A stretch of 64,000 bases of DNA from an uncultured Nitrosomonadaceae bacterium (lineage in GTDB: Bacteria > Pseudomonadota > Gammaproteobacteria > Burkholderiales > Nitrosomonadaceae), in contig CALSMH010000003.1 of assembly GCA_943787405.1 (NCBI GenBank), positions 290,218-354,217 on the forward strand, given 5' to 3'. Below, piece by piece: positions 49,981-60,282 of this stretch. The translations under genes and the position numbers were made by a program. The notes beneath the pieces were generated by a model. The model worked only from the letters and a program-made list of their open reading frames with translations. It was not told the DNA's origin and ran no database searches. Position 1 is the first letter of the stretch; every line of letters starts with the position of its first letter.

Positions 49981-50629
49981 GAAAACCTTTCTAATTACTT
50001 TAAGTATTTTATTATTAAGTACTTCTTCTAATATCGTTTATAGCAGTACAGATACTGCCATTTCTCCCGCTGAATCTACCACCATTATGGTATATGGAGA
50101 CAGTTTGTCAGCAGGCTATGGCTTACCACAAAAGACCGGGTGGGTAAGTATGCTAGAGATGCAACTAAAAACACAACAATCAGTCTACCAAATAATCAAT
50201 GCCAGTATCAGTGGTGAAACAACACTTGGGGGCTTAAATCGAATTGAGCAAGCACTTAAGCGTCACCGCCCTAACATTATTATCGTTGAACTTGGAGCAA
50301 ATGACGGCTTACGTGGCCTGCCCATTAAATCTATCCACGATAATCTAGAAGCTATTGTAAAAGTATGCAAACAGAATAAAGCATCAATACTATTAGTAGG
50401 TATGCGTCTACCTCCAAATTACGGGGCAACATACACAAAAAAATTCTCAGCTATTTATCAACAAATAGCAAAACGACACGAGCTTAGGTTAGTTCCATTC
50501 ATGCTAGCAGGATTTGGTGATAAGCCTGAATATTTCCAAGAAGATAAGATGCACCCTAACAAAAATGCACAAGAAAAAATTCTAAATAATGTATGGAAGG
50601 TCCTACATGAAATGATTATGCCTTATTAA
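49979..50629 (+). CDS. tesA: GDSL esterase/lysophospholipase TesA
   Basis: Secreted or periplasmic SGNH hydrolase of 216 aa with a signal peptide of about 22 residues. Ser42 lies in VYGDSLSAGYGLP, followed by the block with Gly in INASISGETTLGG, Asn in GANDGLRG, and the Asp-x-x-His pair in DKMHPN. Homologues have thioesterase, protease and lysophospholipase activity. The start overlaps that of the divergent ybbA-like gene by two bases, as at the E. coli locus. Confidence 0.93.
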   Translation: MKTFLITLSILLLSTSSNIVYSSTDTAISPAESTTIMVYGDSLSAGYGLPQKTGWVSMLEMQLKTQQSVYQIINASISGETTLGGLNRIEQALKRHRPNIIIVELGANDGLRGLPIKSIHDNLEAIVKVCKQNKASILLVGMRLPPNYGATYTKKFSAIYQQIAKRHELRLVPFMLAGFGDKPEYFQEDKMHPNKNAQEKILNNVWKVLHEMIMPY

Positions 50630-50858
50630 GATGTATATTAATACATTGTGATATCTCTACGTTGTCATATCTAATATGGTTAGTTTCTATTTTCTTCCAT
50701 TTATTAACATTACAATTTGAATAAATATATTAAATACTTATTCAAATTAAGAGAAGCAAATAAGCCGTTAAATTAACCTCTTATAATTAAATTGCACATG
50801 GCATGTTAAAAATAGCATTTTTCTCCTATAAATCTTCACAAATATGCCCTATAATTTC

Positions 50859-50887
50859 TTGACTAAATGACCTTTTCGCTTTAGATT
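50859..50887 (+). promoter_or_regulatory. Putative sigma-70 promoter of the desaturase gene
   Basis: TTGACT at 50859-50864 (5/6) and TAGATT at 50882-50887 (4/6) with a 17-base spacer. A transcript would start near 50894, about 20 bases before the ATG. Confidence 0.5.
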
Positions 50888-50913
50888 GCAGCATCACTAT
50901 TTACTGGGAATTT

Positions 50914-52104
50914 ATGCACATGGAGTTTACCCATATGATATCGGGACTTATTCAATTACCTTGGTGGGGTTATATTGTCTTCACCTTGGTTGTTACTCAT
51001 ATCACAATTGCTAGTATCACTATATTTCTACACCGCCATCAGGCCCATCGCGCTCTAGAATTACATGCAATACCCAGCCATTTCTTTCGTTTCTGGCTGT
51101 GGCTTACTACAGGCATGGTTACCAAGGAATGGACGGCAATTCACCGCAAACATCATGCAAAATGCGAAACCATAGATGATCCTCACAGCCCTCAAATTCT
51201 TAGCATAGGAAAAGTATTAAAAGAAGGATCAGAGCTTTACCGTAAAGAAGCTAAAAATATGAAAACATTGGAGAGATACGGCGAAGGCACTCCTGACGAC
51301 TGGATCGAACGTAATGTTTACACTAAACATAGTGTGAAAGGTGTTGCTTCAATGCTGATCATAAATCTTGTTCTATTCGGACCAATTGGACTAACCATAT
51401 GGGCAGTTCAAATGGCTTGGTCACCTGTATTAGCTGCTGGGATTGTTAATGGTGTTGGGCATTATTGGGGTTACCGTAACTTCCAACCGGAAGATGCGAG
51501 CCGCAATATAGTCCCATGGGGTATTCTTATTGGTGGCGAAGAATTACATAATAATCATCATGCATACGCAACTTCTGCACGCCTCTCTAATAAATGGTAT
51601 GAATTCGATATTGGCTGGATGTATATATGTATCCTGAAAGCATTAGGACTAGCGAAAGTTAAAAAAATGGCACCTAAATTACGCCTTGATAAGACAAAGA
51701 GTAAGTGTGATTCTGATACGCTACAAGCAGTTATTTTGCATCGTTATGAAGTATTAGCAAAATATGCTCATTCCCTAAAGAAAACTTTTGCCAAGGAAAT
51801 AGATCATTTGCAAAAAGAAGCCACATACCATGGTGTGGACAACATTACCCTTAAACGTTGGGTCTTAGCTGACTCTAAAACACTACAGGAACACGAGCGT
51901 ACTAAGCTTAATTTAGTGCTAAGTGAAATTAAAACGCTAGATAAAGTCTATACTATGCGTGAAGAACTTGTATCAGTTTGGGAGCGTTCCGCAGCAACTA
52001 AGGATGAGTTAGTAAAACAGTTGGAAGACTGGTGTCACCGTGCGGAAGAAAGCGGCATCGAAGTACTAGCAAAGTTCTCCCGCAGGCTACGCTGCTACGC
52101 ATAA
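50914..52104 (+). CDS. Acyl-CoA/acyl-lipid delta-9 type fatty acid desaturase
   Basis: Di-iron membrane desaturase of 396 aa. All three histidine boxes are present: HRHQAHR at 40-46, HRKHH at 77-81 and ELHNNHH near residue 214. Transmembrane pairs flank them. The last 130 residues form a charged helical extension (e.g. LQAVILHRYEVLAKYAHSL). It would introduce cis double bonds into acyl chains for membrane fluidity. Monocistronic, with its own promoter and terminator. Confidence 0.9.
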   Translation: MHMEFTHMISGLIQLPWWGYIVFTLVVTHITIASITIFLHRHQAHRALELHAIPSHFFRFWLWLTTGMVTKEWTAIHRKHHAKCETIDDPHSPQILSIGKVLKEGSELYRKEAKNMKTLERYGEGTPDDWIERNVYTKHSVKGVASMLIINLVLFGPIGLTIWAVQMAWSPVLAAGIVNGVGHYWGYRNFQPEDASRNIVPWGILIGGEELHNNHHAYATSARLSNKWYEFDIGWMYICILKALGLAKVKKMAPKLRLDKTKSKCDSDTLQAVILHRYEVLAKYAHSLKKTFAKEIDHLQKEATYHGVDNITLKRWVLADSKTLQEHERTKLNLVLSEIKTLDKVYTMREELVSVWERSAATKDELVKQLEDWCHRAEESGIEVLAKFSRRLRCYA

Positions 52105-52144
52105 TAAAAGCTAACAGTAAACATTTTACAATAATTTGCACCAA

Positions 52145-52172
52145 AAAAAACCGATAAAAAATCGGGTTTTTT
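52145..52172. terminator. Bidirectional terminator between the desaturase gene and rpmG
   Basis: Stem CCGAT (52151-52155)/ATCGG (52161-52165) with an AAAAA loop, flanked by A8 on the left and T6 on the right, so both strands end in a U-run. It serves the plus-strand desaturase gene and the minus-strand rpmB-rpmG transcript. Confidence 0.8.
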
Positions 52173-52191
52173 ATTTCTATTTAAAACAATA

Positions 52192-52347
52192 CTACTTTAA
52201 TTTTGTTTCCTTATACTTCACATGCTTACGTACTACAGGATCAAATTTTGAAATCTCTAATTTTTCTGCAGTAGTCCTTTTATTCTTAGTAGTAGTATAA
52301 AAGTGTCCCGTTCCAGCAGAAGACTCAAGTTTTATTTTTTCACGCAT
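52192..52347 (-). CDS. rpmG: Ribosomal protein L33
   Basis: Protein of 51 aa: [20 protein letters not shown], then [17 protein letters not shown] and a lysine-rich end. It has no zinc cysteines, so it is the zinc-independent (C-minus) form. It follows rpmB by 45 bases on the minus strand, the conserved rpmBG operon. Confidence 0.96.
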   Translation of the reverse strand: MREKIKLESSAGTGHFYTTTKNKRTTAEKLEISKFDPVVRKHVKYKETKLK

Positions 52348-52392
52348 GATGTAATTCCTAAATTTTTAAGTACTAAAACTTAATACACTACC

Positions 52393-52629
52393 CTATATAC
52401 TATTCCCACCAGCACGCATTTTTGCCAGAACTGCATCGATTCCATTTTTATCTATAGTTCGTAATGCAGCATTGGATAGGCGCAAATTAATCCAACGTTT
52501 TTCACTCTCAATCCAAAATTTACGATGCTGTAAATTTGGAAGAAAACGACGTCTCGTTCTATTGTTAGCATGGGAAACATGGTTGCCTGACATAGGCTTC
52601 TTGCCAGTGACTTCACATATTCTTGACAT
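52393..52629 (-). CDS. rpmB: Ribosomal protein L28
   Basis: Protein of 78 aa beginning [20 protein letters not shown], with [18 protein letters not shown] and [17 protein letters not shown], all hallmark L28 sequence. First gene of rpmB-rpmG. A single N-terminal Cys remains, so it is not the zinc-binding variant. Confidence 0.97.
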   Translation of the reverse strand: MSRICEVTGKKPMSGNHVSHANNRTRRRFLPNLQHRKFWIESEKRWINLRLSNAALRTIDKNGIDAVLAKMRAGGNSI

Positions 52630-52878
52630 AACAACATACTCCGGAATTCTTAAAAGGACGCATTATATACTGATTTCTTGCAAAAGTTGGTATTATTATC
52701 TAAAGAGTCATCAAATAAATACATAACTAAAATTAATACGCAGCATGACTCTTCGACCACAGAGCCAGTATTTAAATTAAAAATATTTTCAAATCAAAAT
52801 GTTATACTCCTTTTTAAGAAAAAGTTCATTTTTAGGTTAAAATTCTGTTCCCTAGGAAGGTATCTTACAAAAACAGCT

Positions 52879-54084
52879 ATGACCACATCATCCTCACTCC
52901 ACACTAAGCGTCTGCTTCTAGGAATCACTGGTGGAATTGCCGCGTACAAAGCAGCAGAAGTTGCACGTCTTCTTGTGAAGAAAGATATTGATGTGCAGAC
53001 AGTAATGACAGAATCAGCTTGTAAATTTATTGGGCCAGCTACATTACAAGCGCTAACCGGTAATACGGTATTCACAGATTTATGGGATAGCCGTATTAAT
53101 AATAATATGGCGCACATAAACATCTCTCGTGATGCAAGCGCCATCCTAATTTCTCCCGCGAGTGCAAATTTTATAGCTAAACTTGCAAACGGTTTTGCGG
53201 ATGATCTTTTATCAACATTATGTTTAGCTCGTAATTGCCCTTTATTTATTGCCCCTGCAATGAATCGTCAGATGTGGGAGCACCCTGCTACACAACGTAA
53301 CTTAGTAACTTTACAACGTGATGGAGTGTTAATTATTGGCCCAGCTAGTGGTGCCCAAGCATGCGGAGAGGCAGGCATGGGCCGCATGCTTGAAGCTCAA
53401 AAGCTGGTTGAAGAAATGTTAATTTTTTTTCAACCAAAATTGCTACAAGATAAGCATATTCTTATAACAGCCGGACCAACATACGAAGCTATTGACGCAG
53501 TCCGTGGCATCACTAATTTAAGTTCGGGCAAGATGGGTTATGCAGTTGCTAATGCGGCACTAGAAGCAGGAGCAAAAGTTACACTAATTTCTGGTCCAAC
53601 ATTCCTTGAGGCTCCTTCTGGAGCTACTCTAATTAACGTAACAAGCGCACAAGAAATGTTCTCAGCAGTAAAAAAAGGGCTTTCTGGTACAGATATCTTT
53701 ATAAGTGTTGCAGCAGTTGCAGACTTCCTTCCTGCTAACAATAGCAACCAGAAGATTAAAAGAACTAGTAGCAACATATCATTACTACTTGCACCTAATC
53801 CTGATATTCTAGAATTTGTAGCGAAGACACCTAAGCCACCTTTTTGTGTAGGCTTTGCAGCAGAAACAGAGAATCTAGAAAAGAATGCAGAAGCCAAGAG
53901 GCGTAGGAAGAAAATACCTCTTCTTGCCGCTAATCTTGTCCCAAATGCTATTAATTCTGATAAAAGTGAACTAATTTTATTTGATGACAATGGTAAGCAT
54001 CTTCTACCTGAGGCACCAAAAATAGAACAGGCAAGGCACCTAATTAAACATGTTTCACTACTATATGAGAAATGGAATAAATAA
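52879..54084 (+). CDS. coaBC: Phosphopantothenoylcysteine decarboxylase/synthetase CoaBC (Dfp)
   Basis: Bifunctional coenzyme A enzyme of 401 aa. ATG 52879 ([19 protein letters not shown]) is chosen over a frame open from 52678. The flavin-dependent CoaC half has [18 protein letters not shown] and the APAMNRQMW substrate clamp. The CoaB half has [27 protein letters not shown] and the NQKIKR motif. The dut ATG lies five bases after its stop, the conserved coaBC-dut pair. coaE, the last CoA enzyme, is 5.6 kb downstream. Confidence 0.95.
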   Translation: MTTSSSLHTKRLLLGITGGIAAYKAAEVARLLVKKDIDVQTVMTESACKFIGPATLQALTGNTVFTDLWDSRINNNMAHINISRDASAILISPASANFIAKLANGFADDLLSTLCLARNCPLFIAPAMNRQMWEHPATQRNLVTLQRDGVLIIGPASGAQACGEAGMGRMLEAQKLVEEMLIFFQPKLLQDKHILITAGPTYEAIDAVRGITNLSSGKMGYAVANAALEAGAKVTLISGPTFLEAPSGATLINVTSAQEMFSAVKKGLSGTDIFISVAAVADFLPANNSNQKIKRTSSNISLLLAPNPDILEFVAKTPKPPFCVGFAAETENLEKNAEAKRRRKKIPLLAANLVPNAINSDKSELILFDDNGKHLLPEAPKIEQARHLIKHVSLLYEKWNK

Positions 54085-54088
54085 TTTT

Positions 54089-54538
54089 ATGGAAAAAATT
54101 GAAATAAAGATTATTGATAAACGTTTGCGTGAACAACAACCATCCTATGCAACTTCTGGTTCTGCTGGACTAGACTTACGAGCTTGTATCGGAGATTCAT
54201 TAACTGTAGAGCCAGGAGAGGTTAGTCTTATTCCAACTGGAATCGCCATCCATCTTGCAGATCCAAGTCTTGCTGCCATGATTTTACCGCGTTCTGGCCT
54301 TGGTCATAAACATGGAATTGTACTTGGAAACTTAGTAGGTCTTATCGACTCAGATTATCAAGGACAAATAATGGTATCCTGCTGGAATCGGAGTAAGGTA
54401 TCTTTCAAAATCAATCCATTAGAGAGAATTGCGCAACTTGTAGTGGTACCGGTTGTACGAGTCAATTTTAATGTAGTAACTGAGTTTAAGGAAAGTAACC
54501 GGGGTGAAAAGGGATTTGGTAGTACCGGTACACAATAA
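54089..54538 (+). CDS. dut: dUTP diphosphatase Dut
   Basis: Trimeric dUTPase of 149 aa. ATG 54089 ([13 protein letters not shown]) lies five bases after the coaBC stop. Motif 1 GSAGLDLRA, motif 2 [12 protein letters not shown], motif 3 [13 protein letters not shown] with the catalytic Asp, motif 4 [11 protein letters not shown] and motif 5 [10 protein letters not shown] are all present. Confidence 0.97.
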   Translation: MEKIEIKIIDKRLREQQPSYATSGSAGLDLRACIGDSLTVEPGEVSLIPTGIAIHLADPSLAAMILPRSGLGHKHGIVLGNLVGLIDSDYQGQIMVSCWNRSKVSFKINPLERIAQLVVVPVVRVNFNVVTEFKESNRGEKGFGSTGTQ

Positions 54539-54547
54539 AGTAGCGCT

Positions 54548-54982
54548 ATGTACCTACTTACGGCAAGTATCCTACTTACGCTTCTATCGTCATCAGCTAG
54601 CGCAGAGATACCACTTATCCATTTAAAAGTTTCTGGCTACACTCTTTCTGCTGAAGTTGCTTACAAAAAGGAATCTCGCATTAGGGGATTGGCGTATCGA
54701 AATTTTATGAAAAAAAATAGTGGCATGTTATTTATATTTCCTGAGGCCTCTATTCATAGTATGTGGATGGTTAATACCTATATCCCATTAAGTGTCGCGT
54801 TTCTTGATAAGAATGGAATGATACTTAATATTATTGATATGTCACCACATACAAGAACAAGAAATTCTGCAGCTAGTAAAGCTAAGTATGCTCTTGAAAT
54901 GAACCTCGGCTGGTTCAGTTCAAGAAGTATTAAAGCAGGAGAGAAAATAACAGGCCTAGAAAAGGCCCCTAATGCAGAATAA
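54548..54982 (+). CDS. DUF192 family exported protein
   Basis: Protein of 144 aa with a signal peptide of about 19 residues ending SSSASA, then a DUF192 domain with ESRIRGLAYRNFMKKNSGML, SMWMVNTYIPLSVAFLD and the YALEMNLGWF block. Function unknown. It lies nine bases after dut and is probably cotranscribed. Confidence 0.9.
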   Translation: MYLLTASILLTLLSSSASAEIPLIHLKVSGYTLSAEVAYKKESRIRGLAYRNFMKKNSGMLFIFPEASIHSMWMVNTYIPLSVAFLDKNGMILNIIDMSPHTRTRNSAASKAKYALEMNLGWFSSRSIKAGEKITGLEKAPNAE

Positions 54983-55015
54983 CTAACGTTTTCTTCTATT
55001 CTAGATAGGTTGGAA

Positions 55016-56362
55016 TTACATTCCAGGGAGCATTCCCTTGAGTCCTCGCATCATTTTTGCCATCCCACCTTTATTCATTTTCTTCATCATTTTCTGAGTC
55101 TGCTCGAATTGAGCTAATAAACGATTCACTTCCTGCACTGAAACACCTGCCCCAGAAGCAATGCGACGCTTACGAGAAGCTTTAAGAATTTCTGGTTTAG
55201 ATCGCTCTCTAAGTGTCATTGAGTTAATAATACCCTCTGTACGTCCTATTACCTTATCGTCCATTTGGATATTTTTAACAGCATCTCCTAATTGTGCAGG
55301 CAGCTTGTCTGCTAATGCACCCATACCTCCCATACTTCTCATTTGCTGGAACTGCATCTTGAAATCATCTAGGTCAAATTTTTTCCCTGATTTTATTTTT
55401 TTGGCTAATTTCTCTGCTTCATTCTGGTCTATACCACGTTTAGCTTCTTCAATAAGCCCCAGAACATCTCCCATACCAAGTATACGTGATGCCATACGAT
55501 CGGGATGAAAAGCTTCAAGTCCTGTCATCTTCTCAGCCACACCAGCAAATTTAATTGGCTTTCCTGTGACATGGCGCACTGATAATGCCGCACCTCCACG
55601 AGAGTCACCATCTAACTTGGTAAGAATAACCCCTGTAAGAGGCAAGACATCTGCAAATGTCTTGGCAATATTCACAGCATCCTGACCTTGCATTGCATCT
55701 ACCACAAACAAAGTCTCGATTGGTTTAAGAAGCACCTCTAATTCTCTAATTTCAGCCATCATAGGCTCATCTATAGCTAGCCTACCAGCAGTATCCATAA
55801 TCATCACATCATGATGATGTCTACGAGCATGCTCTAATGAAGCAGTAGCAATTTCTCTTGGTTGTTGTCCTGCTTGAATTGGAAAAAAATCCGCATTAAC
55901 TTGATTAGCTAACAACTCCAACTGATCGGCTGCAGCTGGGCGGTATATATCACAGGAAACAAGTAACACTTTTTTCTTTTTTTGCTCTATCAACCATTTT
56001 GCTAATTTAGCGCTACTAGTTGTTTTACCAGCACCTTGTAATCCCGCCATGAGGATAACCGCAGGAGGTACGGTAGAAAGATTAATTTCAGAGCTTTCCT
56101 TTCCCATTATAGAAATAAGCTCCTGATGCACTACGCCAATCAGAGCCTGTCCAGGAGAAAGGCTACCTATTACTTCTTGACCAATAGCTTTTTCTTTAAC
56201 ATTTGATATGAAATCCTTGACTACAGGAAGTGCAACATCAGCCTCCAGCAATGCCATCCGTACTTCTCGTAATACAATCTGTATATTTTCCTCAGTTAGT
56301 CTCGCTTCACCTCGTATAGATTTTATGACTCCAGAAAGCCGACTAGTAAGATTGTTAAGCAT
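55016..56362 (-). CDS. ffh: Signal recognition particle protein Ffh
   Basis: SRP54 GTPase of 448 aa: N domain (1-90), G domain with GLQGAGKTTSSAKLAKWL, DTAGRLAIDEPMM and TKLDGDSRGGA, and a methionine-rich M domain whose end (MMKKMNKGGMAKMMRGLKGM) binds 4.5S RNA and signal sequences. Divergent from the ccsA-like gene, a common betaproteobacterial layout. Confidence 0.97.
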   Translation of the reverse strand: MLNNLTSRLSGVIKSIRGEARLTEENIQIVLREVRMALLEADVALPVVKDFISNVKEKAIGQEVIGSLSPGQALIGVVHQELISIMGKESSEINLSTVPPAVILMAGLQGAGKTTSSAKLAKWLIEQKKKKVLLVSCDIYRPAAADQLELLANQVNADFFPIQAGQQPREIATASLEHARRHHHDVMIMDTAGRLAIDEPMMAEIRELEVLLKPIETLFVVDAMQGQDAVNIAKTFADVLPLTGVILTKLDGDSRGGAALSVRHVTGKPIKFAGVAEKMTGLEAFHPDRMASRILGMGDVLGLIEEAKRGIDQNEAEKLAKKIKSGKKFDLDDFKMQFQQMRSMGGMGALADKLPAQLGDAVKNIQMDDKVIGRTEGIINSMTLRERSKPEILKASRKRRIASGAGVSVQEVNRLLAQFEQTQKMMKKMNKGGMAKMMRGLKGMLPGM

Positions 56363-56428
56363 GTAAAATTCCTCTCATGAAAAATTGGTGTAGACTATCG
56401 GATCATTCTTGTTTAGCCTATTAAATTA

Positions 56429-57259
56429 ATGTCTGTTATTTTAGCTTATCTCATTGCCTTCCTGCTCTATGGATTAATCGGATGGCATTTCTGGCGCACC
56501 AAGTGGAATAACCCAGGTCAATCCACGGATGACGGCACCGTAACTGTGGGCCGAGAAAACTATGTAATTCTCATACCACTTATACTACACGGTTATATAC
56601 TATATCAGTCCATATTTTCTGGTGCAGGATTGAGCTTTGGTATTGGTAATGCGGTCTCTTCTATTGTGTGGCTGACCGCTCTAATTTATTGGCTTTCTGG
56701 CTTTTTCTTCTATCGACTTGAAGTTATGCAAACACTAGTTGCTCCAGTAGCAGCAGTGGCAGTACTGTTACCACTTATATTTCCATCACCACAACCCTTA
56801 ACCTATATTGATCTTCCCGCATTCAAAGCACACATTCTAGTTGCTATGCTGGCCTACAGTCTACTAACTATTGCTGCTTTACACGCCTTACTTATGGCAG
56901 TTGTAGAAAGACGTTTACATCACCCTACTATGCCATCAGTATTAACAAATCTACCGCCCCTTCTGGTTATGGAAAAATTACTGTTCCGTATTATTTGGGC
57001 GGGCTTCATACTATTAACATTAACTCTTATCAGTGGTGTAGTTTTTTCTGAAGAAGTTTTTGGGCAACCAGTAAAATTTACTCATAAAACTGTATTTGGC
57101 TTTATTTCTTGGAGTGTATTCGCCGCTCTGTTAACAGGGCGGCAATTATATGGTTGGCGGGGACGTATTGCTATCCGTTGGACCCTTATAGGATTTGTTA
57201 GCTTGTTACTAGCCTATATTGGCAGCAAATTTGTCTTGGAAGTAATCCTGCAGCGCTAA
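56429..57259 (+). CDS. CcsA/HemX-like inner membrane protein (YpjD type)
   Basis: Protein of 276 aa with eight predicted membrane helices of the cytochrome c assembly (CcsA/CcmC) superfamily. Conserved His residues appear in LPAFKAHILVAM and VKFTHKTVFGFISW. Beside ffh, such genes are annotated YpjD; a role in heme handling is presumed rather than shown. The full Ccs apparatus is not nearby. Confidence 0.85.
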   Translation: MSVILAYLIAFLLYGLIGWHFWRTKWNNPGQSTDDGTVTVGRENYVILIPLILHGYILYQSIFSGAGLSFGIGNAVSSIVWLTALIYWLSGFFFYRLEVMQTLVAPVAAVAVLLPLIFPSPQPLTYIDLPAFKAHILVAMLAYSLLTIAALHALLMAVVERRLHHPTMPSVLTNLPPLLVMEKLLFRIIWAGFILLTLTLISGVVFSEEVFGQPVKFTHKTVFGFISWSVFAALLTGRQLYGWRGRIAIRWTLIGFVSLLLAYIGSKFVLEVILQR

Positions 57260-57389
57260 CTAAAACAAAATACCACAGCAAATTGAGATGATACTTGTAA
57301 TAAGCCCAGAAATCTCTACCCTTGAGTCCTTGACAAAACTTCTCACCCCTTCGATACTAAATTCTTCTCTATTAAGATAAGAAGACTTT

Positions 57390-58667
57390 TTGGAAGATTT
57401 ACCGTTATATGTGCTACTAATTGCAGTAGCAATTTTATTGATTCTATCCGCGTTTTTCTCTCTTTCCGAAACTAGCATGATGGCGATCAATCGATACCGA
57501 TTGAAGTTTCTTGCTAAGCAAGGACATCGTGGGGCTAGGTTGACTGCCAAATTGTTAGCAGATACTGATCGGTTGCTAGGGGTAATTCTTCTTGGTAACA
57601 ATTTGTTAAATGCAGCAGCTGCGACGCTAGTTGCTCTAATTATCTCTAATTTATTTGGTAACAATGATCTTGCCATTCTCCTCGGAACGATATGCGTAAC
57701 ATTTGCTATCCTAGTATTTAGTGAAATTACACCAAAAGTAATTGCTGCTACCTATCCTGAGCGTATTGCATTAATTTCAAGCTACGTATTAACACCATTA
57801 TTAAAGATTTTTTATCCAGTAGTATGGTTTGTTAATCTTTTTGTACAGGCAATACTTTTTATCCTTCGCATAAAATCCAAAGAAAACAAATTAGTACATA
57901 AACTTAGCCTGGAAGAACTTAAAATTCTTGTTCTGGAAGAAGGGCATTTTATTAGGAAAAAACACCAGAGCGTATTACTAAATCTGTTTGATTTAGAATC
58001 AACTACTGTAGATGACATAATGGTCCCCCGCAGACAGATCGAAGCAATAAATTTAGATGCCGGAGATAAAATAATAAAAAATCAATTGCTTACCTGCCAT
58101 CACACACGCATACCCTTATATCGAGGAACTTTGGATGATGTAACTGGAATAATTTCGGCTCGAAAAGTCTTAAACCAGATGAGTAGTGGTGAAATTACTG
58201 CATTATCACTTGGGAAAATTATACGTGAGCCATATTTTATTCCTTCTGGTACCCCCTTATTCTCACAATTACAACTATTCCAAGAAAATCATGAACGAGT
58301 CGGATTAGTAGTAGACGAATATGGGGAGTGGATGGGGCTTGTAACTCTGGAAGATATTATCGAAGAGATTATCGGTGATTTTACTACTAATTCTCCAGTA
58401 CAGTCAGGTGCTTATATAAGGCAAAAAGATGGCAGTGTAATAGTTGAAGGAAGCAGCCTATTACGGGATCTTAATAGAAAATTAGGATTAGAATTCCCAT
58501 TGAATGGCCCAAAAACTCTGAATGGTCTGATTTTAGATCATTTTCAGGATATCCCAGAGGCCGGTACAAGCCTAAAAATTTCCGGATATCCAATGGAAAT
58601 TATCCAAACTCATAATCGTGTGGTCAAAGTAGTACAAATTTATTCTGTTTCAGTAATCCCAGAGTAG
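57390..58667 (+). CDS. HlyC/CorC (CNNM/DUF21-CBS) family transporter
   Basis: Protein of 425 aa from TTG 57390 (MEDLPLYVLLIAVAILLILS). The DUF21 membrane domain (about 1-180) has FFSLSETSMMAINRYRLK. A CBS pair follows (about 200-325; VDDIMVPRRQIEAI), then a C-terminal CorC_HlyC domain (about 345-420). Related proteins (CorB, YfjD) take part in magnesium/cobalt efflux; the ion is not determinable here. It follows the ccsA-like gene on the same strand. Confidence 0.9.
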   Translation: MEDLPLYVLLIAVAILLILSAFFSLSETSMMAINRYRLKFLAKQGHRGARLTAKLLADTDRLLGVILLGNNLLNAAAATLVALIISNLFGNNDLAILLGTICVTFAILVFSEITPKVIAATYPERIALISSYVLTPLLKIFYPVVWFVNLFVQAILFILRIKSKENKLVHKLSLEELKILVLEEGHFIRKKHQSVLLNLFDLESTTVDDIMVPRRQIEAINLDAGDKIIKNQLLTCHHTRIPLYRGTLDDVTGIISARKVLNQMSSGEITALSLGKIIREPYFIPSGTPLFSQLQLFQENHERVGLVVDEYGEWMGLVTLEDIIEEIIGDFTTNSPVQSGAYIRQKDGSVIVEGSSLLRDLNRKLGLEFPLNGPKTLNGLILDHFQDIPEAGTSLKISGYPMEIIQTHNRVVKVVQIYSVSVIPE

Positions 58668-58803
58668 TTAATAAAACCATTTAATTTATAGATAAAACCA
58701 GATTCCTAAATGAGTCTCGCGATAAGATAAAAGTCTAAATAAATTAAGAGGGTATATTGTATTCTTCTGAATTCTTGTTGCGCTACCGAAACTCAGGGTT
58801 TCC

Positions 58804-59664
58804 ATGTCACTAATTACACTACTGCAGACCAGCACGGTATTTTTTATTTTATTGTGTACTATTATTGGTTTAGTGGCAGGTAGTTTCTTAAATGTAATTA
58901 TCTTTCGGCTTCCTAAGATGATGGAAAGAGAGTGGAATCAACAATGCTCCGAGCTACGCGGTGAAACTATAAAATCTTTACCAGCTTTAAGCTTAACAAG
59001 GCCTCGATCTGAGTGCTCGCATTGCGAGCATAAAATAACTGTATTGGAAAGTATCCCTATCGTAAGCTATTTGGCCTTAAGAGGACGCTGTTCACAATGC
59101 AAAAACCCCATTCCTCGACGCTACCCTATTGTGGAAGCACTAACAGGGATGATTAGTGGTTTCATTGCTTGGTATTTTGGATATGGATTTATTACAGTTG
59201 CCGCATTTATTTTTGCCTGGTCAATGGTTGCCTTAGCATTTATTGACCTCAACACTCAATTACTTCCCGATGAGATAACGTTTCCATTACTATGGATTGG
59301 ATTATTAATCAATTTAGGCAATGGCTTTACAGATATCAGTTCCGCGGTCATCGGCGCAGCATCAGGGTATCTTTCTCTATGGTTAATTTATTGGTGCTTT
59401 AGAATTACTACCGGCAAAGAGGGAATAGGTTATGGTGATTTCAAATTACTTGCTGTAATTGGTGCTTGGTTCGGATGGAAAATGCTTCCACTAGTAATTT
59501 TACTTTCCTCCTTGGCGGGTGCTGTAATCGGAATCGGACTAATTATTATAGCCAAACATAAACGTGATACCCCTATCCCATTCGGACCATATTTAGTTGG
59601 TGGTGGTCTTATCGCATTATTTTGGGGAGACCAACTTAACCGTACATACCTTAATTTACTTTAG
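58804..59664 (+). CDS. pilD: Prepilin peptidase/N-methyltransferase PilD
   Basis: Aspartic membrane protease of 286 aa that cleaves and methylates type IV pilin-like precursors. Two CxxC pairs (CSHCEH, CSQCKN) form the zinc site of the methylase domain. Catalytic Asp residues are in FIDLNTQLLPDE and the GYGDFKLL motif. About eight membrane helices. No pil/pseudopilin genes adjoin. It is followed three bases later by coaE, the conserved pilD-coaE-zapD order. Confidence 0.96.
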   Translation: MSLITLLQTSTVFFILLCTIIGLVAGSFLNVIIFRLPKMMEREWNQQCSELRGETIKSLPALSLTRPRSECSHCEHKITVLESIPIVSYLALRGRCSQCKNPIPRRYPIVEALTGMISGFIAWYFGYGFITVAAFIFAWSMVALAFIDLNTQLLPDEITFPLLWIGLLINLGNGFTDISSAVIGAASGYLSLWLIYWCFRITTGKEGIGYGDFKLLAVIGAWFGWKMLPLVILLSSLAGAVIGIGLIIIAKHKRDTPIPFGPYLVGGGLIALFWGDQLNRTYLNLL

Positions 59665-59667
59665 CAT

Positions 59668-60282
59668 ATGTCTCTAATAATCGGATTAACTGGAGGAATA
59701 GGCAGCGGAAAAACTAGTGCCACAAAATTTTTTGCTGCCGAAGGAATAGCTATTATTGATGCAGATACAATCGCTCATAAGCTCACAGGAGCGCAAGGAG
59801 ATGCTATTCCGAATATAAAAAAATATTTTGGTGTTGATTTTATTACCAAAAATGGGGAATTAGATAGAAAAAAAATGAAAAGCAGGATATTTTCCGACAT
59901 TAATTCTAGGAAAAAACTTGAAAAAATTCTACATCCACTTATCCAAGCTGAAATAATGCATCGAATTGAGACCGCTTTTTCTCCCTACATAATAGTTGTA
60001 GCGCCCTTACTTCTTGAAACTGGTGATTACTGTGAAACAGTCACACGTATACTTGTAGTTGATTGTAACGAAGAAAGCCAAATTTCTCGTACCGTTTCTC
60101 GTGATGGGCTAAGCAAAGAAGATGTGCGTACCATAATGGCAACACAAAAACCACGTCAGGAACGCCTTAATCAAGCTGATGATATCATTGTTAATGACAC
60201 AGACATATCTAGTCTTCAAGAAAAAGTAAAATTACAACACAATATATATCTTAGTTTATTACAAAAAAAATCAATATATTAA
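59668..60282 (+). CDS. coaE: Dephospho-CoA kinase CoaE
   Basis: P-loop kinase of 204 aa for the last step of coenzyme A synthesis. Walker A is GLTGGIGSGKTSA at the start; IIDADTIAHKLTG, HPLIQAEI, APLLLETG and the lid with SRDGLSKEDVRT are typical. It lies three bases after pilD and precedes zapD. Confidence 0.96.
   Translation: MSLIIGLTGGIGSGKTSATKFFAAEGIAIIDADTIAHKLTGAQGDAIPNIKKYFGVDFITKNGELDRKKMKSRIFSDINSRKKLEKILHPLIQAEIMHRIETAFSPYIIVVAPLLLETGDYCETVTRILVVDCNEESQISRTVSRDGLSKEDVRTIMATQKPRQERLNQADDIIVNDTDISSLQEKVKLQHNIYLSLLQKKSIY

Noticed and set aside
52678..52878. N-terminal extension of CoaBC
   Set aside because: The extra 67 residues are not conserved in kind and cover the rpmB-coaBC promoter region; [19 protein letters not shown] is the natural start.
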